A stretch of DNA of 64,000 nt, from contig NZ_CAJHCR010000001.1 in NCBI RefSeq assembly GCF_904848585.1, positions 558,001-622,000 of the forward strand, in the 5' to 3' direction. Both the position numbers and the translations under genes were made by a program. The first letter of the stretch is position 1. Each line of letters starts with the position of its first letter. Below are positions 43,019-52,531 of this stretch, one piece after another. This DNA comes from Paraburkholderia kirstenboschensis (GTDB lineage Bacteria > Pseudomonadota > Gammaproteobacteria > Burkholderiales > Burkholderiaceae). The notes beneath the pieces were generated by a model that made no database searches, was not told the DNA's origin, and was given only the letters and a program-made list of their open reading frames with translations.

Positions 43019-44998
43019 TCAATCGTTGGCCTGGTCGCTGTTGTTGCCGCTGCCGCCGCCATTCGAAGCGGGCGGTTTATCGCGCGCCGCGATCTGCGCG
43101 TCGTAGTTGGCTCGCGCGTCGCGCACGCTCGCTCGCGGCGATACTTCGGGCACGGCGACTTCCCACCACCAGCCGCCGTCGCTCGTCGTGCGGGCCGGAT
43201 CGGTGTCGATGCTGATCACGTAGGTCCTGTCCGCCGAGCGCGCGCGCTGCAGCGCGGCTTCCAGTTCCGCCACGTTCGCCACGTGTTCCGCCCGCGCACC
43301 GAGTGCGCGGGCATGCGCGGCGAAGTCGATGTGCGGCGCACCGAGCGGACCCTGCATGCTGTCTTCGAGCAGATTGTTGAACGGCGCACTGCCGCATGCC
43401 TGTTGCAGGCGATTGATGCAACCGTACCCGCGATTGTCGAGCACCACGACAATCAGCTTTGCGCCGAGCATCACCGACGTGGCGATCTCGCTGTTCATCA
43501 TCAGATAACTGCCGTCGCCCACCATCACGATCACTTCACGCTCGGGCCGCGCAAGCTTCGCGCCGAGTCCGCCGGCGATCTCATAGCCCATGCACGAGTA
43601 GCCATATTCGACGTGATAGGCGCCTGGAGTTCCGGCGCGCCATAGCTTATGCAATTCCCCGGGCAAGGTGCCGGCCGCGCACACGACGATGTCGTTTGCC
43701 GGTGAATTCGTGCTTGAACGTTGCACGGCGCCGATCACATCGCCCTCGTAAGGCAGCACGGAATCTGGTTGCGGCGCGTGCGTGAGGGTATGCACCGTGT
43801 CGCGCCAGCCTGCGGCGAGTTGGTGCGCGCGTGAGGTCCACGCGCGATCCGCCTGCCAGTCTTGCAGACGTTCGGCGAGCGCGTCGAGCGCGAGACGCGC
43901 ATCCGCCTCGACTACTTGAGCGCGATGCTTGAGGGCGTCGAAAGCATTCGCATTGATGCCGATCACGTCCGCTTGCGTGAACAGCGTATTCGAGCCGGTC
44001 GTGAAGTCCTGCAAGCGCGTGCCCAGCGCGAGCACGCAATCGGCATCGCGGGCGAGCGCGTTGGCTGCAGGCGAGCCGGTCACGCCCAGCGCGCCAACGT
44101 TCAGTGGATCGTCCCATGCAAGCGAGCCCTTGCCGGCTTGTGTCTCCGCGACCGGAATGCCGTGCGTGGCGGCAAAGCGTTGTAACGCATCGGTCGCACG
44201 GCCGTAGAGCACGCCGCCGCCCGCAACGATCAACGGGCGCTTCGCGCGCTGCAAACGCACGATAGCAGCGTCGATCTCGTCGACGCGGGGTGCGGGCGAA
44301 TAGAACGTCACCATGCGCGGGGCAAAGAAGTCGGCAGGGAAGTCCCACGCTTGCGCCTGCACGTCTTGCGGCAACGCAAGCGTGACCGGCCCGCACGACG
44401 CGGCGTCGGTGAGCACGCGCAGTGCGCGCGGCAGTGCACTCAGCAGTTGCGCGGGATGCACGATGCGATCGAAGTAGCGCGACACGGGCTTGAACGCGTC
44501 GTTCGCGGAAACGCCGCCATCGTGGAAATCTTCCACCTGTTGCAGAACCGGGTCGGGCGCCCGCGACACGAAGATGTCGCCCGGCAACAGCAGCACCGGC
44601 AGACGGTTCACATGCGCGAGCGCGGCTGCGGTCAGCAGATTGGTAGCGCCTGGCCCGATCGACGTGGTGACCGCCATCATGCGTCGGCGAAAGTGCGCCT
44701 TTGCATACGCGATCGCGCTGTGTGCCATCGCCTGTTCGTTATGGGCGCGCAGCGTCGGCAATTCGTCGCGATGCTGATACAGCGCTTCGCCCATGCCGGC
44801 GACGTTGCCGTGACCAAAGATCGCGAACACGCCGCCGAAGATCGGTTCTGTTCCCAGGCCGTCTTCGGTTGCGACACGCTGCGCGGCGAGATAGCGCACG
44901 AGCGCCTGCGCGGTGGTCAGGCGGATGGTGGTCCCTGTGGCTACGACGCCCGCCGATGCCGCTTCGTCATGTCCATGATGTAACACGCGCTGATTCAT
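43019..44998 (-). CDS. iolD: 3D-(3,5/4)-trihydroxycyclohexane-1,2-dione acylhydrolase
   Basis: 659 residues, a ThDP-dependent ring-opening hydrolase. N-terminal domain contains FGGVFAIFGHGNVAGMGEAL and HNEQAMAHSAIAYAKA with the ThDP-activating glutamate. The C-terminal ThDP-binding motif is GDGSYLMMNSEIATSVMLGA followed by a downstream VVVLDN. It hydrolyses the ring of the dehydrated inosose to 5-deoxy-glucuronate. The start at 44998 overlaps the iolC stop as ATGA. The tail after about residue 630 is Gly/Asn/Ser-rich. Confidence 0.93.
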   Translation of the reverse strand: MNQRVLHHGHDEAASAGVVATGTTIRLTTAQALVRYLAAQRVATEDGLGTEPIFGGVFAIFGHGNVAGMGEALYQHRDELPTLRAHNEQAMAHSAIAYAKAHFRRRMMAVTTSIGPGATNLLTAAALAHVNRLPVLLLPGDIFVSRAPDPVLQQVEDFHDGGVSANDAFKPVSRYFDRIVHPAQLLSALPRALRVLTDAASCGPVTLALPQDVQAQAWDFPADFFAPRMVTFYSPAPRVDEIDAAIVRLQRAKRPLIVAGGGVLYGRATDALQRFAATHGIPVAETQAGKGSLAWDDPLNVGALGVTGSPAANALARDADCVLALGTRLQDFTTGSNTLFTQADVIGINANAFDALKHRAQVVEADARLALDALAERLQDWQADRAWTSRAHQLAAGWRDTVHTLTHAPQPDSVLPYEGDVIGAVQRSSTNSPANDIVVCAAGTLPGELHKLWRAGTPGAYHVEYGYSCMGYEIAGGLGAKLARPEREVIVMVGDGSYLMMNSEIATSVMLGAKLIVVVLDNRGYGCINRLQQACGSAPFNNLLEDSMQGPLGAPHIDFAAHARALGARAEHVANVAELEAALQRARSADRTYVISIDTDPARTTSDGGWWWEVAVPEVSPRASVRDARANYDAQIAARDKPPASNGGGSGNNSDQAND

Positions 44999-47082
44999 GC
45001 AGCCTGCTCCTGATGAACACGATTGTTCGCGCCTCGTTCGGAGGCGGCGGTGTCGCACGCCGCGCGCCATGATGCGATTAGCGTTTCGAAGGTGCGGCGC
45101 ACGCGCGCAATCAATTCGTCGTCGCCGATTTCTCCTGCAAGCCACGCATGACTCGGCTCGTGGAAGATCGTGCGGCCCACGGTGAAACCGCGACACGTCG
45201 ACGAGCGCGCCGCCGCGCGAAAGCCCTCGTTCAACTGCTCGACGCCCGCCGACAAACCGAGCAGCACGACGCCCCGGCAATACGGGTCGCGCTCGGCGAT
45301 CAGCGCGTCGACGTTGCGCCATTGCGCCGCGTCCATCGGCTCGAGCTTCCACCACTCGGGATAGATGCCGATGTTATAAAGCCGCTTCAACGCGCGATAC
45401 ACGATGTCGGGCCCCTGCGGCAAGTTCGCGTGCTTCGGCGGGATGACTTCGAGCAGCAACTCGTGACCGCTTGCTTGCGTCGCGTCATACAGCGCGCGCA
45501 ATTGGGCTTCCTGTTCGAGGCGCTGTTCGACAGGTTCGTCGGGGTGGAATTGCACGAGGCACTTCACAACGTGTTCCTGCGGCCATGGCACGAGCGTCGT
45601 GCCGACCGAGCGGCCATGGTCGAACACGAGCGGCACCGAGCCGGGCAACTCCACCGGGCGGCCGATCCACCAGCCGCGGCCCGTCGCTGCGTTCAGCGCG
45701 TCCTGGCCATAGCGGCTGTCGATCAGCACGCCAATGCGGCCTTGCAGGCCTAATGCGCTTTCGGTCTGCGCGACCGCGTCGACGAACAGGCCTTTGAGCT
45801 GGGCGATGCGTGCTTCGCTTGCGCCGCTCTGCTGCGCGAGTTCAAAGAACTGATTCCGATGATCGAACGCGAAGCCGAGCACCTCGTCCCACTGCTTGCG
45901 CGCGGGCGTCACGCGATGCAGGCGCGCCAATGTCGCGTCGCGGTCGGGGCGGCGCATACGCTCGGGATCGGCCTTCGCCTCGCGTAGAAAGTAGTCGAGT
46001 TCAGCGGGCGTCGGCATGGCCGGCGCGCACGCGTGGCGCGAAACGACGAGTGCACCGCTGGCATTGGCGGCACGCGCGCAGGCGTCGAGCGGTTGATCGC
46101 GCAACCATCCGGAGAGAAAGCCGGAAGCGAACGCGTCGCCGGCACCGAGCACGTTCAGCACTTCGACTTCCACGCCGCCGTGAACCGGCGCGTCGTCGAG
46201 CAAGGCGGGCACTTCGCCGTCGATGATCTGGCAGCCCATCGGTCCGCGCTTGAGCACGAGCGTGGCCGCTGTGACCGCGCGCACCATTGCCAGTGCGTCG
46301 ACGAGATCGCTTTTGCCGCCGGCAATGCGGAATTCTTCCTCGGTGCCGATCACGAGGTCGAACAACGGCAGGATGCGCTGCAAATGCGCGGTGACGCCTT
46401 CGCTTGCAACAAAGCGCGTTTCGCCGTCCGCCTTACCCGTGAGGCCCCATAACACAGGGCGATAATCGATGTCGAGAACGGTACGCACCTGGTTGCGCCG
46501 TGCGTAATCGAGCGCGCGGCGGCTCGTGCGGTTCACCTGTTCGGTCGAGAAGTGCGTGCCGGTAATCAGCAGCGCTTTCGACGACGCGATAAACGCCTCG
46601 TCGAAATCCGCTTCGTCCACGGCCATGTCCGCGCAATTCTCGCGATAGAAGATCAGCGGGAACGTATCGCGATCCTTCAGGCCGAGCAGCACGAGCGCGG
46701 TCAATCGGTCGGGATCGACGCGCACATGGCTTACATCGCAGCCTTCCTTCGTCAACGTCTCGGTGAGAAAGCGGCCCATGTGGTCGTTGCCCACGCGTGC
46801 GAGCATGGCCGATGCAAGTCCGAGCCGCGCGCAGCCGAACGCAATGTTCGCCGACGACCCGCCGAGATACTTCGCGAAGCTCGACACGTCCTCGAGCCGC
46901 GCGCCGACCTGCTGCGCGTACAGATCGACGGCGAGCCGGCCAAGACACACGATGTCGCGGCTGCGGCCCGGCGCGAAGCGGCTGCCGGCGTCGGAGCCGG
47001 ACATGCCAAACGCGCCGGACGCGCCGGCGGTCCCGCCCGGGTGCTGCGCCGGCGTGCCGCTGAATGTACTGGAATGAGCCAT
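44995..47082 (-). CDS. iolC: Bifunctional 5-dehydro-2-deoxygluconokinase / DUF2090 aldolase-like protein
   Basis: 695 residues, a fusion. The N-terminal PfkB-type kinase spans about residues 40-365, from VCLGRLAVDLYAQQVGARLE through YLGGSSANIAFGCARLGLAS to VLNVLGAGDAFASGFLSGWL with the catalytic aspartate in GAGDAF. A DUF2090 domain follows (LGFAFDHRNQFFELAQQSG ... LIDSRYGQDAL), likely the IolJ-type aldolase that splits the phosphorylated product into malonic semialdehyde and dihydroxyacetone phosphate. The start at 47082 has AGGGA about 9 nt upstream; the upstream GTG at 47121 is less likely. Head of the catabolic genes. Confidence 0.92.
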   Translation of the reverse strand: MAHSSTFSGTPAQHPGGTAGASGAFGMSGSDAGSRFAPGRSRDIVCLGRLAVDLYAQQVGARLEDVSSFAKYLGGSSANIAFGCARLGLASAMLARVGNDHMGRFLTETLTKEGCDVSHVRVDPDRLTALVLLGLKDRDTFPLIFYRENCADMAVDEADFDEAFIASSKALLITGTHFSTEQVNRTSRRALDYARRNQVRTVLDIDYRPVLWGLTGKADGETRFVASEGVTAHLQRILPLFDLVIGTEEEFRIAGGKSDLVDALAMVRAVTAATLVLKRGPMGCQIIDGEVPALLDDAPVHGGVEVEVLNVLGAGDAFASGFLSGWLRDQPLDACARAANASGALVVSRHACAPAMPTPAELDYFLREAKADPERMRRPDRDATLARLHRVTPARKQWDEVLGFAFDHRNQFFELAQQSGASEARIAQLKGLFVDAVAQTESALGLQGRIGVLIDSRYGQDALNAATGRGWWIGRPVELPGSVPLVFDHGRSVGTTLVPWPQEHVVKCLVQFHPDEPVEQRLEQEAQLRALYDATQASGHELLLEVIPPKHANLPQGPDIVYRALKRLYNIGIYPEWWKLEPMDAAQWRNVDALIAERDPYCRGVVLLGLSAGVEQLNEGFRAAARSSTCRGFTVGRTIFHEPSHAWLAGEIGDDELIARVRRTFETLIASWRAACDTAASERGANNRVHQEQAA

Positions 47083-47145
47083 GAATGTCCCTGAATGACG
47101 GAGCGCGGCGAGCGGTGCCACAGCGGCAGCCGCCGCGCGAATGAA

Positions 47146-47985
47146 TCAGATCGTTGCGCCTTCTAGTTCGCCTATCATCTTTTGCATCTCGGCACCGCCC
47201 GCCATCATGTCGAGCACTTCGTCCTTGGTGATCGTCTCTTTCGTGAACGTACCGAGCGATTTGCCGCGATTGAGCAGCGTGAACGAATCGCCGATCGGAT
47301 ACGCGTGATGCACGTTGTGCGTGATGAAGATCACCGAGATGCCTTTCGCGCGCGCCTTGTGGATCAGCTTCAGCACATTGAAGCTCTGCTTGACGCCGAG
47401 CGCGGCGGTCGGCTCGTCGAGGATCAGCACACGTGCGCCGAAATGGATGGCACGCGCAATCGCAAGGCACTGTTTTTCGCCGCCTGACATCGTGCCGATC
47501 GGCTGATGCGGATCGCGCACGTTGATGCCCATTTCTGCGAGCTTGTCGCGGGCCGTTGTCGCGCTCGTTTCGAGATCCATCACATTCAGGAAGCCGAACA
47601 GTTTCTTTTGCGGCTCGCGTCCCATGAAAAAATTGCGCGCGACGGAGAGCAGCGGCACGAGCGCGAGATCCTGATAGACGGTCGCAATGCCGAGATCGAG
47701 CGCGTCTCTAGGCGACTCGAACAGCACGGGCTTGCCGTCGACGAGATACTGGCCCGACGACGGTTGATGTACGCCAGCCAGGGTCTTGATCAGCGTCGAC
47801 TTGCCCGCGCCGTTGTCGCCGAGCAGGCAATGCACTTCGCCGCGTTTCAGGCGCAAGGTCACGCCGCTTAGCGCGATTACTTTTCCAAAGTATTTGTTGA
47901 CGTTCTCGAGAGCGAGGATCACGTCGTCCTGCGGCGCGGCGCCCGGCAGATTGATTTCGTTCGTCACAGTGTTCGTATCGGACAT
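47146..47985 (-). CDS. Sugar ABC transporter ATP-binding protein (single-domain, inositol)
   Basis: 279 residues with one ATPase domain, unlike the two-domain RbsA/MglA type. Walker A is [14 protein letters not shown], the signature [15 protein letters not shown], and Walker [12 protein letters not shown]. The H-loop histidine is in [18 protein letters not shown] sits upstream of the ATG at 47985. It lies between the permease and iolC with short gaps, so it belongs to the inositol uptake and catabolism operon. A homodimer would energise transport. Confidence 0.92.
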   Translation of the reverse strand: MSDTNTVTNEINLPGAAPQDDVILALENVNKYFGKVIALSGVTLRLKRGEVHCLLGDNGAGKSTLIKTLAGVHQPSSGQYLVDGKPVLFESPRDALDLGIATVYQDLALVPLLSVARNFFMGREPQKKLFGFLNVMDLETSATTARDKLAEMGINVRDPHQPIGTMSGGEKQCLAIARAIHFGARVLILDEPTAALGVKQSFNVLKLIHKARAKGISVIFITHNVHHAYPIGDSFTLLNRGKSLGTFTKETITKDEVLDMMAGGAEMQKMIGELEGATI

Positions 47986-47998
47986 GTGCGTCTCCTCG

Positions 47999-49171
47999 TT
48001 ACGATTGCGCGACGCGACGGCGCACATAGTGATTGAACAGCACGGCGATGAGCAGCATCACGCCGAGGAATACGCGGAACCAGTCGGAGCTCACATTCGT
48101 ATAGGTGATGCCGATTTGCACGACGCCGAAAATCAACGCGCCGAAACATGCGCCGATCACCGAGCCATAGCCGCCCGTCAACAACGTTCCGCCGATCACC
48201 GCCGCGATGATCGCCTCGAACTCCTTCTGCAAGCCGCGGTCCGCGGCAGCCGAGCCGATATCGCACACTTGCAGCACCGCGAACAGGCACGAGCAGAACG
48301 CAGTCAGCACGAAGAGCAGGATCTTCACGCGACGCACCGGAATGCCGACGTTCTTTGCCGCGTTGGCATCGCCGCCCACTGCGAGAATCCAGTTGCCCGC
48401 GCGCGTTTTCGCGAGGACGAATGCGCAGATCGCGGCGAGACCGAACCACCATAGAATTACTTTCGGAATTCCGGGCACGAGCGCGTGGCCGTTATCGAGC
48501 AGGGTGCCTATGCCGTGATGCGCGAGCATCGTGAAGAGACCCTGCAGCGCAACGCCGTGAAAGAGCGTATTGGCGAGCCAGTCCTGTTGTGCAAGATCGC
48601 CCACGCCGGAGACGATGGTGCGGTCCGCGAACAGAATCGACAGTGCAAGCGTGAGGCCGCGCAGAATAAAAAGAAAGGCGAGGGTGACGATGAACGACGG
48701 CAGGCGCGTGCGCATCACGAGATAGCCGTTGAGCGCCCCCAGCAACATCGAGCCGACGAATGCAAAGAGAATCGCGAGCGAGATCGGCCAGTGAAAATAC
48801 ACCGTGGGAATCGCGACCATCATGCCGGCAAAGCCGATCATCGAGCCGATCGACAGGTCGAACTCACCGGCGATCATCAGGAGGCACGCGCCCACGGAAA
48901 GAATGCCGAGATAAGCGGACACCTGCGACCAGTTCATCACGCCGTCGAGATTGAACATGCCGGACCCGCCGGCAGTCAACGCGAAGACAAGAAACACCAG
49001 CACTGCGCCGGAGATCGCGGCGAACTCGGGGCGGTTCAGCAAATGACCGAACCACGATTCCTTGCGCACGCGCTCGTCGCGCCCGTCCGTTTCAGGGCGC
49101 GACGCAGCATTATGCGAAGCGGCGCTATTCGGGTCGACGTGAGGTGGAAAGTGCTTGCCGGCTACACCCAT
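47999..49171 (-). CDS. Sugar ABC transporter permease (inositol)
   Basis: 390 residues, a RbsC-like inner-membrane permease with about ten helices. The conserved [20 protein letters not shown] and [20 protein letters not shown] motifs are typical, as is [20 protein letters not shown] before the last helices. AAGGAGA precedes the ATG at 49171. An unusually long N-terminal cytoplasmic tail of about 50 residues precedes TM1. It forms the channel for the neighbouring ATPase and binding protein. Confidence 0.92.
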   Translation of the reverse strand: MGVAGKHFPPHVDPNSAASHNAASRPETDGRDERVRKESWFGHLLNRPEFAAISGAVLVFLVFALTAGGSGMFNLDGVMNWSQVSAYLGILSVGACLLMIAGEFDLSIGSMIGFAGMMVAIPTVYFHWPISLAILFAFVGSMLLGALNGYLVMRTRLPSFIVTLAFLFILRGLTLALSILFADRTIVSGVGDLAQQDWLANTLFHGVALQGLFTMLAHHGIGTLLDNGHALVPGIPKVILWWFGLAAICAFVLAKTRAGNWILAVGGDANAAKNVGIPVRRVKILLFVLTAFCSCLFAVLQVCDIGSAAADRGLQKEFEAIIAAVIGGTLLTGGYGSVIGACFGALIFGVVQIGITYTNVSSDWFRVFLGVMLLIAVLFNHYVRRRVAQS

Positions 49172-49249
49172 GATGTCTCCTTGGAGCCGGCTGTGTGTCC
49201 GGGCAAGCGGGAATGCGTTGCGGGAACGACAGCCGGTGAAATGCGCGCT

Positions 49250-49285
49250 GGCGGCGAAGCCGCCCGGCGGGAGCGTTGCCCGCCG
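49250..49285 (-). other. Paired stem-loops in the binding protein-permease spacer
   Basis: Two adjacent perfect stems: GGCGGC-GAA-GCCGCC (49250-49264) and CGGCGGG-AGCGTTG-CCCGCCG (49265-49285). Neither is followed by a T-run, so they are unlikely terminators. Stem-loops at this position in binding-protein operons commonly stabilise the upstream mRNA, which gives more binding protein than membrane components. Confidence 0.55.
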
Positions 49286-49311
49286 CGCGCGTGACTAGCT
49301 AGAGAAAAGAA

Positions 49312-50358
49312 TCAGCGGTACTGCCCTGCGTACTTGATGACCTTGTCGAGGTTTTCTTTCGTGATGAAGCCCGGTCCGGAGCGAATGTTCTTCGGCCCAT
49401 ACGAGGGCGCCAGACCGTAAGTGGCAAGCCGTGCCTTGAATTTAGGATTCGCTTCGAGAATCTGACGGATCTTCGCGGGGTCGGTGGTGTGCTCTTTCTT
49501 CACGATGGCCAGCACGGCGACCGGAATGTAGCCCTGCAGATACGGCTGCTGATCGATCGCGAACTGGATCGTGCCGTTCTGGATCGCCTTCGCGATGTCG
49601 TCGGAGAAGTCGAAGGTGCAGAAGTAGATTTTGCCGTTCAGGCCCATTTGCTGCACTGCTTTCAGCGTGGCCGAGGCCGGCGTCGGTCCGAGCGTGAGAA
49701 TGGCGCCGGTGTTCGGATGGTTGCGCAAATAGGCGCTGACTTTCGATTGAATTTCGGTCGGGTCCTGGCCGGAGTCGATCGTGGAAGACTTGTAGTCGAC
49801 GCCGAGCGCTTCGGCAAAACCGCGGCAACGGTCGAACGAAACCGTGTTGGTCGCAAGGTGGTTCACGCACAGGAACGACTTCACGCCGGCTGCTTTCGCC
49901 TTCTCGCCTGCCGCCTTGCCGGCGACGTATTCCGGCTGACCGATGTGCATGATTGCGCCGAGTTGCGCGCTTTGTTCCTCGGTGCCCGAGTTGATCGTGA
50001 CAAGCGGGATTTTCTTGGCGGTGACTTTGTTGATAGAGCTCTTCAGCACGTCGAAATCGGCGATGGTGACAATCACGCCGTCGTAGTTGCGCGCTGCGGC
50101 CTGTTCGACGAGACGCGCCATATCGGCGATGTCACCGTTCGGCGGATTGCGATAGTCCGTCTCGACGTTGAAGTCCTCGTCGGCCTGCTTGATGGCGTTT
50201 TTGATCGTGTTCCACCACGAATCGGAGTCCGGCGCGTGGCTGATCAGCACGAAATGAGCGTCAGCCGCGCGGGCGGCCGAGGCCGCTCCGAATCCCGTCG
50301 CCAACGTCAAAGCCGTCACCAGAATCCTGAGCGTAGCCTTGCCCTTGCAAAGTCTCAT
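49312..50358 (-). CDS. Periplasmic sugar-binding protein (inositol ABC transporter)
   Basis: 348 residues. A Sec signal peptide (TLRILVTALTLATGFGAASA-ARAAD) precedes a periplasmic-binding-protein type 1 fold: VLISHAPDSDSWWNTIKNAI, YDGVIVTIADFDVLKSSINK, AILTLGPTPASATLKAVQQM. Genomic context (permease, ATPase and iol genes downstream, IolR upstream) assigns inositol as the likely ligand. GGTGGAG precedes the ATG at 50358. It is the first gene of the minus-strand operon. Confidence 0.92.
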   Translation of the reverse strand: MRLCKGKATLRILVTALTLATGFGAASAARAADAHFVLISHAPDSDSWWNTIKNAIKQADEDFNVETDYRNPPNGDIADMARLVEQAAARNYDGVIVTIADFDVLKSSINKVTAKKIPLVTINSGTEEQSAQLGAIMHIGQPEYVAGKAAGEKAKAAGVKSFLCVNHLATNTVSFDRCRGFAEALGVDYKSSTIDSGQDPTEIQSKVSAYLRNHPNTGAILTLGPTPASATLKAVQQMGLNGKIYFCTFDFSDDIAKAIQNGTIQFAIDQQPYLQGYIPVAVLAIVKKEHTTDPAKIRQILEANPKFKARLATYGLAPSYGPKNIRSGPGFITKENLDKVIKYAGQYR

Positions 50359-50468
50359 GTCTCCACCTTTCTCGGTCTGTCGTTATTGAAGGAGCGTGTG
50401 GCGGACGGTACGCAACGCAGCAGCGAATGCGTTACGCAAGATCGCCGAAGCACCATCGCTCACGACCA

Positions 50469-50497
50469 AGATTAGGTCATCTTCGAGTGACGTGCAA
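50469..50497 (-). promoter_or_regulatory. Promoter of the inositol transport-catabolism operon
   Basis: On the minus strand, -35 TTGCAC (50497-50492) and -10 TAATCT (50474-50469) are 17 bp apart. It lies about 110 nt upstream of the binding-protein start. An IolR-like half-site element touches its -35. Confidence 0.6.
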
Positions 50498-50512
50498 TGG
50501 AAATTTCACCAT
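50498..50512. promoter_or_regulatory. Candidate IolR operator 1 (TGGAAATTTCACCAT)
   Basis: Contains the perfect palindrome GAAATTTC and the outer half-sites ATGG / CCAT, abutting the -35 of the minus-strand promoter. It is less canonical than operator 2 because the GGAA-TTCC spacing is different. Confidence 0.45.
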
Positions 50513-50518
50513 AGATAA

Positions 50519-50540
50519 AAATGGAAAATACGTTCCATTT
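50519..50540. promoter_or_regulatory. Candidate IolR operator 2 (GGAA-N6-TTCC)
   Basis: A perfect inverted repeat with 8-bp arms, AAATGGAA / TTCCATTT, around a 6-nt spacer AATACG. This fits the GGAA-N6-TTCC pattern reported for the RpiR-type IolR of rhizobia (from memory). Its right arm is also the -35 of the iolR promoter, predicting autorepression. Confidence 0.7.
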
Positions 50541-50561
50541 ATGCGGTGCGCTGCCTATAAT
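50533..50561 (+). promoter_or_regulatory. Promoter of iolR-iolG
   Basis: -35 TTCCAT (50533-50538) and perfect -10 TATAAT (50556-50561), spacing 17 bp. It lies about 77 nt before the iolR ATG. The -35 lies inside operator 2. Confidence 0.65.
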
Positions 50562-50637
50562 CGGCAACGTCAGCAGCCTGTGCAGCGCAGCTCGGAAAGC
50601 GCCTGCCGCAGTGCAGTAAAGCCCCGAAGAGAGAACC

Positions 50638-51519
50638 ATGGCGGAAGAGAGCACCGAAGAATTGCCGAGCGTCGAAGAATTGATGCAGCGCATCGCGGAC
50701 AACTACGAGGCGCTGCCGCGTCAGTTGAAAAGTGTCGCGACGTATATCGAGCAGCATCGTTCGAGCGTGATGGTGGATCGCACGAGCGACATCGCCGCGA
50801 GCTGCGGCGTGCATCCGTCGGCGGTCGTGCGATTTGCGCAGCGCTTTGGTTTCTCCGGCTTCTCCGATTTGCAGGCGGTGTTTCGTCAGGCGTATACAGG
50901 GCAGGGTGCGTCGTCGCCAAGTTATCAGCAGCGCATTCGCAAGCTCATCGATGAGAAGCCCGGTGCGTTGTCCGGCGGCGCGGTCGCACGCGAGTTCATC
51001 GCGGCTTCGCGCGGCGGGCTTGAAGAACTCGAAGCGGGGCTCGACGACAAGCAGTTCGACGCCGCCGTGAAGATGCTGCAACAGGCGGACAACATCTATG
51101 TGATCGGCGTGCGGCGCTCGTTTCCGGTGGCGAGCTACATCGTCTATGCGTTGCAGCACACGCCCAAGCGCGTGCACCTCGTATCGGGTTTCGGCGGCAT
51201 GTACCGCGAGCAGATTCGCAGCGTGAAAAAGGGCGACGTGGTGATCGCGATCAGCTTCGCGCCTTATGCGAAGGAAACACAGTATTGCCTGCGGGTCGCG
51301 CATCATCATCAGGCGAAGACGCTGGTTATTACGGACAGCCAACTATCGCCGTTAGCGCGTTACGCGAGTACTCAACTGTATGTGAAAGAGGGCAGCGCGT
51401 TCGCGTTCCGCTCGCTGACCAGCACGATCTGCCTGTGCCAGGCGCTCTTCATCGCGCTTGCGTACAAGCTCGAATTAAACGTAGAAGAATCGAAAGACAC
51501 TGGAGGATACGATGACTGA
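50638..51519 (+). CDS. iolR: RpiR-family transcriptional regulator of inositol genes
   Basis: 293 residues. N-terminal helix-turn-helix domain (LPRQLKSVATYIEQHRSSVM, ASCGVHPSAVVRFAQRFGF) and a C-terminal SIS sugar-phosphate-binding domain (IYVIGVRRSFPVASYIVYAL, GDVVIAISFAPYAKET, TLVITDSQLSP). In Proteobacteria, RpiR-type IolR represses iol genes and is released by a phosphorylated intermediate made by IolC; the SIS domain and iolC neighbour fit that. The stop overlaps iolG by 8 nt. It is divergent from the transport-catabolism operon. Confidence 0.9.
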   Translation: MAEESTEELPSVEELMQRIADNYEALPRQLKSVATYIEQHRSSVMVDRTSDIAASCGVHPSAVVRFAQRFGFSGFSDLQAVFRQAYTGQGASSPSYQQRIRKLIDEKPGALSGGAVAREFIAASRGGLEELEAGLDDKQFDAAVKMLQQADNIYVIGVRRSFPVASYIVYALQHTPKRVHLVSGFGGMYREQIRSVKKGDVVIAISFAPYAKETQYCLRVAHHHQAKTLVITDSQLSPLARYASTQLYVKEGSAFAFRSLTSTICLCQALFIALAYKLELNVEESKDTGGYDD

Positions 51520-52531
51520 CGCAGCAAAACCGATCGACGTCGCGGTGTTCGGCGCGGGCCGCATCGGCAAGATTCACGCGGCCAATCTCGCGCGGCAACC
51601 GGGCGTGCGGCTGAAATATGTAGTCGATGTGAATAGCGAGGCGGCCGCGGCGCTGGCTGCCGCGCATGGCGCCAAAGTGGCCGATATCGACGGCGCGATG
51701 GGCGACGCGTCCGTCGGCGCCACGGTGATCTGTTCGAGCACCGACACGCATGCCGATCTGATCATGAAGTCGGCCGCTCAGAAAAAACATGTTTTCTGCG
51801 AGAAGCCGGTCGACTTGACGCTGGAGCGCGCGCGAGCATGTGCCGATGCCGTCGAGCGCGCGGGCGTGGTGTGCATGATCGGCTTTCAGCGCCGCTTCGA
51901 TCCGACGTTCTCCGCGTTGAAGGCGCGCCTCGATGCGGGCGAGATCGGCACGCCGGAAATGCTTGTCGTGACGAGCCGCGATCCAGGCGCGCCGCCGGTG
52001 GACTACATCCGCCATTCGGGTGGAATCTTCAAGGACATGCTGATTCACGACTTCGACATCTTCCGCTGGATTCTCGACGACGAAGCGGACACGCTGCACG
52101 CCACCGGCAGTTGTCTGAGCGACCCGGCAATCGCGGAAGCGGGCGACATTGATTCGACCGCGGTGACGATCCGCACGAAGCGCGGCCGTCTGTGCCAGAT
52201 CAACACCGCGCGTCGCGCGGCCTACGGCTACGACCAGCGCTTCGAAGTGCTCGGCAGCGCGGGGATGCTGCAGGCGGGCAACGTGCGGCCCACGCAAGTC
52301 ACGGCATACTCCAGGACGCAAGTGTCGAGCGACGTGCCCGAAGCGTTCTTCCTTGAACGTTATCGCGCGGCTTATGCGCTCGAAATCGCGCATTTCTTCG
52401 AGGCGGTCACGCTAGGCAAGCCGGTGCGTACCACGGTGGCGGACGGTTTGAAAGCGCTGGAACTCGCCGAGGCCGCCACGCGCTCATGGCGCGAGGGGCG
52501 TGCAGTGAAGCTCGGCGAGGCCGCGCGATGA
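51512..52531 (+). CDS. iolG: Inositol 2-dehydrogenase
   Basis: 339 residues of the Gfo/Idh/MocA family. The Rossmann motif is VFGAGRIGKIHAANLAR, and the characteristic EKPVDLTLE with its catalytic lysine is present, followed by GFQRRFDPTFSALKARLDAG. The motif HSGGIFKDMLIHDFDIFRWI places the histidine that acts with the lysine. It oxidises myo-inositol to 2-keto-myo-inositol, the entry step. GGAGG lies upstream of the ATG, which overlaps the end of iolR by 8 nt. Confidence 0.92.
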   Translation: MTDAAKPIDVAVFGAGRIGKIHAANLARQPGVRLKYVVDVNSEAAAALAAAHGAKVADIDGAMGDASVGATVICSSTDTHADLIMKSAAQKKHVFCEKPVDLTLERARACADAVERAGVVCMIGFQRRFDPTFSALKARLDAGEIGTPEMLVVTSRDPGAPPVDYIRHSGGIFKDMLIHDFDIFRWILDDEADTLHATGSCLSDPAIAEAGDIDSTAVTIRTKRGRLCQINTARRAAYGYDQRFEVLGSAGMLQAGNVRPTQVTAYSRTQVSSDVPEAFFLERYRAAYALEIAHFFEAVTLGKPVRTTVADGLKALELAEAATRSWREGRAVKLGEAAR

